From Acidobacteriota bacterium (lineage in GTDB: Bacteria; Acidobacteriota; UBA890), in assembly GCA_022563115.1 (NCBI GenBank), contig JADFNY010000297.1:1-5035 (forward strand): a DNA stretch of 5,035 nt. Direction: 5' to 3'. The notes under the pieces were generated by a model. The model was not told the DNA's origin, did no database searches, and saw only the letters and a program-made list of their open reading frames with translations. Position numbers and translations under genes: made by a program. Positions 1 to 5,035 of this stretch are shown here, piece by piece; position 1 is the stretch's first letter, and each line of letters opens with the position of its first letter.

Positions 1-35
1 GCCCGAAGCGGGCCGGTCGAAGCCGGATCCCGAAC

Positions 36-100
36 CTAGGCCGGATATCTCAACGGGTTGCGAAGCGAGCGGGCGCGACCCGTTGAGATATCCGGGCTAG
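36..100. repeat. Long inverted repeat at the 3' end of the second kinase gene; possible terminator or REP-like palindrome
   Basis: Positions 41-62 are the reverse complement of 74-95 except for one position (59/77), giving a 22-bp stem around an 11-nt loop (63-73). The inner arm has 18 perfect consecutive pairs (41-58 with 78-95), and each arm contains GATATC. After a single mismatch (40/96), the outer CTAG at 36-39 pairs with CTAG at 97-100, which overlaps the stop codon of the kinase gene. The hairpin would form at the very end of that gene's transcript, which suits termination or protection of the mRNA 3' end. However, no T-tract follows on the minus strand, so it is not a classical intrinsic terminator. 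The long arms and GC-rich loop equally suit a dispersed REP/MITE-type repeat. The structure is seen directly; its role is inferred. Confidence 0.75.
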
Positions 101-2823
101 CGCCCGGCGGGAAGCCTCGAGTGCCACTGGGTCAGGACGCGGATCGTCTGTCCGGCGGCGTACGGCGCGGTGGTCATGACGAAGCGCTGCCCGTCCGCGG
201 CGATGTTGACAAAGGTCGCGTCGTCGGGGACGCGGAACAGCCGTCGCTCGCGGCCGAGCTCGAGACCGTTTCCGCTCTGGGTCACCGGCACGGCCACCAT
301 GTAGTTGTCGGCGGAGGTGAAGATGATCTCGCCATCGGTGGTCCATCGTGTTGCAAAAAAGGCAACGCCGGCGGTCGAAACTGGCACCCACGGCTCACCG
401 AGTCGGATGTCGTCGCCATCGGCGAGCCAGCGAGCAGCGTAGAGCTCGGTTTCTCCCGAGCGCGCCGACGTCAGCAACAACCAATCGCCCTCGGGGGAGA
501 AGCCGGCGGGAAATGTGGGGTTGCTGCTGCCCTCGGTGAGGAACGTCGGGTCGTCAGCCCCGTTGACTGCGATGGCTGCCATCGCTCGACCGCCGGACGG
601 ATGAGTCAAAACAAAGAGCAAGTGAGCGCCGTCTATCGACGGAACACCGGGGGAGGCAACTTCCTCCCCATAGATCACCCTCTCCTCCAAGACCCCATCC
701 GGATCGGCGACCATCAGGCGAGCCGCGGTATCTACATAGAAGAACGATTCCCCGTCCGCCGACCACGCCGGCAGCTCCTCGTATCCGGGCCCGGCAACCA
801 CCGCTCGGGTCGTCCCCGTGCGGGTGTCGTGCAACCAAATGTCAGACGTCCCCTGTACCGGTCGTGAAAAGAGCAGCTGCTCGCCGTCCGGGGACAGCAC
901 GATCTGGGAGATCATGCCGGGCTCGATCTCCAGCCCGCTGGTTATCAACCCCTGGCGGTTGTACCAATTCGCGACGTTGTCGGCGGCGCGGGCCGTCGCC
1001 CAAGCCAGAACGCCGTCGTCGGAGACGCTCGCAAACACCGCCCGCTGGCTCTCCTGCACCCGCACGTCGGTGGCGATGACGGTCGCCGCGCCGGTCAGCT
1101 CGCCGGCGGTCAGATCGAATGGTTGCGCCAACAGGCTACCCTCGCGCACCCACAACAAATGCCCCGGAAAACCCGCGAAGGCGGGCGCGTAGATGCCGCT
1201 CGACATCGAGGCCACGACGCGGGTCGGGGGGCTGGTTCCGTCGATCCGCACCAGGTAGATGCCGCTGTTTTCGGCGCTACTGCCGCGCGCGAAGAACAGG
1301 AAGCGCTCGCCGTCGGGGAGAATGTGGGGCCAGTAGTGGGCGTTCTCCCCGCGCCCGGCGTCGAACGTCGTCAGGTTCTCGGCCTCTCCACCCGCGTCGG
1401 CGACCTTGTGCACCGTACCGGCTGCGTCGGGCGTGAAGACGATCGTGCCGTTCGCACCCCACGACCCGCCGCGGCCCTGCGGCGCCTCGGCAATCACCTC
1501 CGGGAGGCCTCCGGAGATGTCGACCTTCTTGAGCGTACCCTCGGCGAAAAACGCCAGCTTGGTGCTGTCCGCGGACCAGAACGGATACGAAGGGTTCTCC
1601 GTCCCCGGGAGCGCGAACGGCGTGTCCTCGTCGAGCGGGCGCACCCACAAGCGCGGCCGCTCGTCCGTGGTGGCTACGAACGCCAGCTTCGTGCCGTCCG
1701 GCGAGATGATGACGTTGCCCGAGTTGACCCCGATAAGGAATTCGGAATCGAGCGGAGCACCGACGGCGAGCTCGTAGCTGCCGGCCGCTTCGGGGGGGCG
1801 AGCGGTCCACGCCCAAGCAGCCACCGCCAACGCGGCGACGGCGATCGCCCACGGCGCCAGACGGCCGGCGACAGAAGGACCGATCGCGACAACCGGAGCG
1901 TCTGCGCCCGGCGGTGATTCGGTTTGCTCCGCCACCCCACCCAGACTCTCCAACAGCACGCGAGCCTCACCGATGTCGCGCAGCCGCTGCATCGGATCTT
2001 TCTCGAGACAACGCCGCAGCAGCCGCTCGACACGCGGCGGCACGTCCGAGGACAAGCTCCCCCAATCGGGATCGGTCTTGAGCACCGCGGCCAGCATGTC
2101 GGTGACGCTCTCGCCGCCGAACAGGCGCCGGCCCGAGAACATCTCGAACAGCACCACACCGAACGCCCAGATGTCGGCGCGTTTGTCCACCACGTTGCCG
2201 CGCGCCTGCTCCGGGCTCATGTAGGCGGCAGTTCCCAGGATGACGCCGGTGCGGGTGGCGGCCATCACGGTGGGCGAAGCGCTCATCTCGGGCAAAACAC
2301 CGGAGGCGCTGCCGTCGGGCTCGTAGGCCTTGGCGAGGCCGAAGTCGAGGATCTTGACGTGCGGGTGCCCGCCGGCGTCCTCCGACACCTTGACGTTGGC
2401 GGGCTTCAAATCGCGGTGCACGACGCCGCGCTCGTGCGCCGCCTCGAGCCCGGCGGCGATCTGCAGGCCGATGTCGAGGGCCCGCTCGGTGCTCAACCGC
2501 CCGCTACCGATCCACTCCTGCAGCGTCTCACCCTCGGCGAGCTGCATAATCAGCAGCCGCTGCGGTGCTCCGCTCTCTGAGGTCGCTTCCTCGAGCCCGT
2601 GGATGGCGGCGATGTTGGGGTGCTCGAGTTGGGCGAGCACCTTGGCCTCACGTTGCAACCGGGCCAGCCGATCGCTGTCGCCGGCCCACTCCTCAGGCAA
2701 GACCTTGATGGCGACCAAACGGTCGAGCGTCTTGTCGCGCGCCCGGTACACCTCGCCCATGCCCCCGACGCCGAGCAACTCGAGGATCTCGTAGTGGCCA
2801 ACCGTGCTTCCGCTCATCGACAT
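97..2823 (-). CDS. Membrane-anchored serine/threonine protein kinase with PD40/TolB-like beta-propeller
   Basis: Complete 908-residue Hanks-type kinase. Visible motifs: glycine-rich loop GVGGMGEVY (residues 18-26), VAIK with ATP-binding Lys40, candidate helix-C Glu59, catalytic loop HRDLKPAN (136-143, Asp138), DFG (160-162), SPE in place of APE (203-205), DIWAFG (Asp217) and the subdomain XI Arg280. All catalytic residues are present, so it should be active. The DFG-to-SPE segment is long and rich in Ser/Thr, offering possible autophosphorylation sites such as Thr190, Thr192 and Thr198. One hydrophobic helix (about 322-341) precedes PD40-type repeats running to the C-terminus, for example ISPDGTKLAFVA (373-384), LSPDGEQLLFS (643-653) and FSPEGDWLLLTS (775-786). 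By family analogy the kinase is cytoplasmic and the propeller extracytoplasmic, probably binding a ligand or protein; no target is evident. Start: ATG at 2823 was chosen because it gives the usual short lead before HYEILELLG. ATGs at 2835 and 2817 are equally possible, and none has a clear Shine-Dalgarno. It lies 59 bp behind a paralogous kinase gene, probably in one operon. Confidence 0.93.
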   Translation of the reverse strand: MSMSGSTVGHYEILELLGVGGMGEVYRARDKTLDRLVAIKVLPEEWAGDSDRLARLQREAKVLAQLEHPNIAAIHGLEEATSESGAPQRLLIMQLAEGETLQEWIGSGRLSTERALDIGLQIAAGLEAAHERGVVHRDLKPANVKVSEDAGGHPHVKILDFGLAKAYEPDGSASGVLPEMSASPTVMAATRTGVILGTAAYMSPEQARGNVVDKRADIWAFGVVLFEMFSGRRLFGGESVTDMLAAVLKTDPDWGSLSSDVPPRVERLLRRCLEKDPMQRLRDIGEARVLLESLGGVAEQTESPPGADAPVVAIGPSVAGRLAPWAIAVAALAVAAWAWTARPPEAAGSYELAVGAPLDSEFLIGVNSGNVIISPDGTKLAFVATTDERPRLWVRPLDEDTPFALPGTENPSYPFWSADSTKLAFFAEGTLKKVDISGGLPEVIAEAPQGRGGSWGANGTIVFTPDAAGTVHKVADAGGEAENLTTFDAGRGENAHYWPHILPDGERFLFFARGSSAENSGIYLVRIDGTSPPTRVVASMSSGIYAPAFAGFPGHLLWVREGSLLAQPFDLTAGELTGAATVIATDVRVQESQRAVFASVSDDGVLAWATARAADNVANWYNRQGLITSGLEIEPGMISQIVLSPDGEQLLFSRPVQGTSDIWLHDTRTGTTRAVVAGPGYEELPAWSADGESFFYVDTAARLMVADPDGVLEERVIYGEEVASPGVPSIDGAHLLFVLTHPSGGRAMAAIAVNGADDPTFLTEGSSNPTFPAGFSPEGDWLLLTSARSGETELYAARWLADGDDIRLGEPWVPVSTAGVAFFATRWTTDGEIIFTSADNYMVAVPVTQSGNGLELGRERRLFRVPDDATFVNIAADGQRFVMTTAPYAAGQTIRVLTQWHSRLPAGR

Positions 2824-2882
2824 GCGAGGAACCATGACATGGGAGCCCGAGCTGGTCCATTTGCAGGCCCCATCACCGCGGC
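2824..2882 (-). other. Short spacer between the two kinase genes
   Basis: This 59-bp gap separates the stop of the upstream kinase (TAG, 2883-2885) from the proposed start of the second. I see no terminator hairpin, no convincing -35/-10 pair and no AGGAGG-like site. The second gene is therefore most simply read from the same transcript, by weak initiation or reinitiation. A short palindrome, CCATG-T-CATGG (2832-2842), overlaps the alternative ATG at 2833-2835 and is probably chance. If translation starts at 2835 the gap is 47 bp. Confidence 0.55.
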
Positions 2883-5035
2883 CTAGCGCCCCGTCGGCAC
2901 GCGCTCGTTGAGCTCCTTGAACCAGTTGAGCACCACCTGGACCGTGCCCTCGCCGCCGGTTTCGGCATCGTCCCAATCGACCATCAACAGGCGCTCGCCG
3001 TCGAGGGAGATGTCGTAGGAGCCGGCGTTCTGCCCGAGGTCGGTGCCGAAGACGGATTCCAAAAACAGCCGCGGGGCGCTGATGTCGAAGGGCTCCTCGC
3101 TCACCACGTCAACCACCATGATGTCGTTTTCGTGTCGATAGAACAGCCGGCTCGAGTCGGGCGCCCACAGGGGCTCAGAGCCGACGCCATCCGAGACCTG
3201 CGTGACACCGCCGAGATCGGGAAACCCCTGCACGAAGACCCGCCGGTCGTCCTGCGGACCGGAGACGTAGACAACCCACTTGCCGTTCGGCGAGATCGAG
3301 GCCGTGACCTCCTGGACCTCGCGTTCGAACAGCGGCTCGGGGTCACCCGGCTCGGTCAACGAGACGATCTTGATGTCGTACGCTCCGGTGTTGATCACAT
3401 CGGTGTCGGCGTACAACAACCATTCGCCGTCGCGCGAGATCGACCGCACGAACTCGTTGCCCGGACCGGTGATGAACTCCTCGGCGTCGACGCTCATGTC
3501 CGCCGGGCGCCGGTACATGTCGGTTCCGGTGTCGGTGCCGGAATCCGCGGAGTAGTACAAGTACTCCCCATCGGGAGACCACGCGAAGGAGCGTGCCCCG
3601 CCATCGGGGGTGAACAGCGAGTGGATGCCGCGTTGCAGATCCAGCATCCAGATGTTTCTTCCCTCCGAGCCGTCAACACGGTAGGCAACATACCGACCGC
3701 TCGGCGACAAGCGAAGCGTCCACGCGCGGCCGGCCACGTTCGCCTGCGCGACCACTTCCTTCGCGCCGTTGCCGTCCCGCCACACGAACGTGCGGGGATC
3801 TTGTTGCATGTCACCCTTGATGTACACGAGGTCGCCGGTCGCCGAGACGTCGAAATGCGACGCGCCCGAGACATCGAACCCTCCTGCGACACCCTGCAGC
3901 AAGGGCACCGCGCCGCCCACCTCGCGGGTCTCGAGGTCGAACGTCCGGGCGAGGACGGCATCCTCGAGCGCGTACACGATATGTCCGGTCGGCAGGTAAC
4001 GAGCGTCGCGGCCGCCCGATACCAAGACCGTCGGCTCCTCTTCGTCGGGTCGACGGACAACGATGCGCCCGTCGTCCCAGGTCGGGTCTTCCGATGTCGA
4101 CAACGTGTAAAGAATCGAACCGTCCGGGAGGAGATGCGGTCCGTGGTAGAAGACGTCCTCCGCACCGGGGATCACCTCCTCCGGCTCTCCGCCGTCACCC
4201 GACACCCGCCAAATACCGTCGAGGGCGTAATAGACAAAGTTGTCGCTCCAACTAGCGCCGAACGGCTGGCTCTGGAGGTCGGTGAGCTTGACGGCTGCGC
4301 CGCCCCCGACTGACACCTTACGCAGCTCACCTGCGGCCCAAAAACCGATCGACTGTCCGTCGGGCGAGAAAAACGGGACCAACGCGATGCCTTCGGTACC
4401 TCGCACCGGGGCGGCCTCGGCATCGTCGAATGCGCGCGTGTAGATTTGACCATTGGCCGCCACGGCGATCCGGTCGCCCTGCGGTGAAATGGCAAGCGTG
4501 GGCCAGGACAAAATCGTGTAGTTGACGCCCTCGGGGAGCGCCATCTCGAAGCGGAAAATGCGTTCGTCGATGGGCGCCGAGGCGGCGAGCATCCAGGCTC
4601 CCAGCGCCGCAGCAGCAGCGATCGCGACGGCCGCCGGAGCGGCAACTTTCCAGGGAATGCCGGCGGCGGCGGCGGCGGTTTCGGCGCCACCCGCCGCCTG
4701 CTCGGCCACGGTACGCGCCGTGCCCGCTTCGACCTCGCCGGCCAGATTCTTGAGATCGACCAGCACGTCGTCGGCATGCTGGTAGCGATGGTCGCGGTCC
4801 TTGGCCAGGCACTTCTTGAGGATGCGCTCGAGATCGACCGGCGTCTCGGGGTTGATCTCGCCCACCGGCTGCGGCTCGCTGCGCGCGATGGCGTGGAGCG
4901 TATCGAGAATGCTCTCGCCGCCGAAGGCGCGCTTGCCGCCGATCATCTCATAGAGCAAGCAGCCGAAGGCGAACAGGTCGGCGCGCGCGTCGATATCGAC
5001 ATCGCCCTCGATCTGCTCCGGCGCCATGTAGCCGG
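2883..5035 (-). CDS. Serine/threonine protein kinase with PD40/TolB-like beta-propeller (5' end outside window)
   Basis: Partial gene: the reading frame runs off the right edge, so the N-terminus with the glycine loop, ATP-binding Lys, HRD and DFG is not visible, and catalytic competence cannot be judged. The visible part opens at GYMAPEQ, the end of the activation segment. Counting from that internal Met (5025-5027), which is not the start codon, it continues with ADLFAFG (Asp17), the kinase C-lobe and the subdomain XI Arg81. An Ala-rich linker (about 112-123) and one hydrophobic helix (about 126-148) follow. Then come PD40-like repeats: ISPQGDRIAVAA (180-191), FSPDGQSIGFW (220-230), WSPDGEYLYYS (483-493), ISPNGKWVVYVSG (578-590) and WAPDSSRLFYR (621-631). 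The protein ends with VVLNWFKELNERVPTGR, a tail typical of this kinase-PD40 family. The likely layout is a cytoplasmic kinase, one membrane pass and an external propeller of the TolB/dipeptidyl-peptidase type. It shares the order of domains and a P-x-G-R-stop ending with the gene behind it, so the two are paralogues and probably co-transcribed. Confidence 0.94.
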   Translation of the reverse strand, partial: GYMAPEQIEGDVDIDARADLFAFGCLLYEMIGGKRAFGGESILDTLHAIARSEPQPVGEINPETPVDLERILKKCLAKDRDHRYQHADDVLVDLKNLAGEVEAGTARTVAEQAAGGAETAAAAAGIPWKVAAPAAVAIAAAAALGAWMLAASAPIDERIFRFEMALPEGVNYTILSWPTLAISPQGDRIAVAANGQIYTRAFDDAEAAPVRGTEGIALVPFFSPDGQSIGFWAAGELRKVSVGGGAAVKLTDLQSQPFGASWSDNFVYYALDGIWRVSGDGGEPEEVIPGAEDVFYHGPHLLPDGSILYTLSTSEDPTWDDGRIVVRRPDEEEPTVLVSGGRDARYLPTGHIVYALEDAVLARTFDLETREVGGAVPLLQGVAGGFDVSGASHFDVSATGDLVYIKGDMQQDPRTFVWRDGNGAKEVVAQANVAGRAWTLRLSPSGRYVAYRVDGSEGRNIWMLDLQRGIHSLFTPDGGARSFAWSPDGEYLYYSADSGTDTGTDMYRRPADMSVDAEEFITGPGNEFVRSISRDGEWLLYADTDVINTGAYDIKIVSLTEPGDPEPLFEREVQEVTASISPNGKWVVYVSGPQDDRRVFVQGFPDLGGVTQVSDGVGSEPLWAPDSSRLFYRHENDIMVVDVVSEEPFDISAPRLFLESVFGTDLGQNAGSYDISLDGERLLMVDWDDAETGGEGTVQVVLNWFKELNERVPTGR
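4661..4678. repeat. (CGG)6 trinucleotide tract in the alanine-rich linker
   Basis: Six uninterrupted CGG units on the + strand read as a run of GCC codons and one GGC on the coding strand. They give part of the Ala-rich stretch (AETAAAAAG) just before the membrane helix of the upstream kinase. Such a linker between the kinase domain and the membrane tolerates length change, so in-frame variation in repeat number would probably be neutral. The tract itself is seen directly; any variability is inference. Confidence 0.7.

Noticed and set aside
1..13. Small hairpin GCCCG-AAG-CGGGC at the left edge
   Set aside because: A five-pair stem in GC-rich sequence at the window edge is too short to distinguish from chance, and there is no T-tract or adjacent gene to support a role.
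350..366. GTTGC/GCAAC inverted repeat around an A6 run
   Set aside because: Only five base pairs, inside a coding region where the frame continues intact. The A6 run simply encodes two Phe codons on the minus strand.
58..1917. Several + strand open frames of 260-270 codons (58-867 and 1123-1917) opposite the second kinase
   Set aside because: The minus-strand frame carries the coherent PD40 repeats. These frames are low-complexity, Arg/Gly-rich translations typical of antisense to high-GC genes. The first also runs through the palindrome.
2215..2217. SPE instead of APE in the second kinase (Ser203) as a sign of an inactive kinase
   Set aside because: SPE is common in active bacterial Hanks-type kinases, and all catalytic residues (Lys40, Asp138, Asp160) are present.
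2832..2842. Palindrome CCATG-T-CATGG as an operator
   Set aside because: It is short, overlaps a candidate start codon, and has no promoter elements around it.
2824..2976. N-terminal extension of the second kinase from the TTG at 2976
   Set aside because: It would add 51 residues rich in Arg and Gly that resemble nothing in the family and would overlap the upstream gene by about 94 bp. Family members normally begin a few residues before the kinase domain.
3132..4313. Long open frame on the + strand (393 codons), opposite the upstream kinase
   Set aside because: It lies wholly antisense to a clear PD40 coding region, has no recognisable domain, is rich in Arg and Val as expected for GC-rich shadow frames, and has no evident ribosome-binding site.

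Overview
This is a high-GC bacterial window (well above 60% GC by eye) coding almost entirely on the minus strand. It holds two tandem genes of one family: membrane-anchored Hanks-type serine/threonine protein kinases with a C-terminal PD40/TolB-like beta-propeller. This architecture (cytoplasmic kinase, one membrane helix, PD40 repeats, often ending in a 'VVLNWF.EL' motif) is known from kinase-rich, high-GC soil and marine bacteria such as Acidobacteriota, Gemmatimonadota and some Proteobacteria and Myxococcota. The window has no taxonomic marker, so the lineage is a guess from family knowledge.

Layout, in the direction of transcription (right to left): positions 5035-2883 hold the 3' part of the upstream kinase gene. 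The window edge cuts it just before the APE motif, so the ATP-binding half and catalytic loop are missing. A 59-bp spacer (2882-2824) follows, with no convincing ribosome-binding site, promoter or terminator. Positions 2823-97 hold a complete second kinase gene of 908 codons (start somewhat uncertain). Just after its stop codon is a strong inverted repeat (stem 41-62 / 74-95), which could be a T-tract-less transcription terminator or a REP/MITE-like palindromic repeat. I see nothing convincing in positions 1-35.

The two genes are probably co-transcribed, with any promoter beyond the right edge. Each product would place a kinase domain in the cytoplasm and a beta-propeller outside the membrane, suggesting a pair of related receptor kinases. 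The ligand and the phosphorylation targets cannot be read from the sequence. I found no strong evidence for a new type of system. The points most worth a second look are the palindrome at the 3' end, the tandem paralogous receptor pair, and the altered C-terminal tail of the second kinase.
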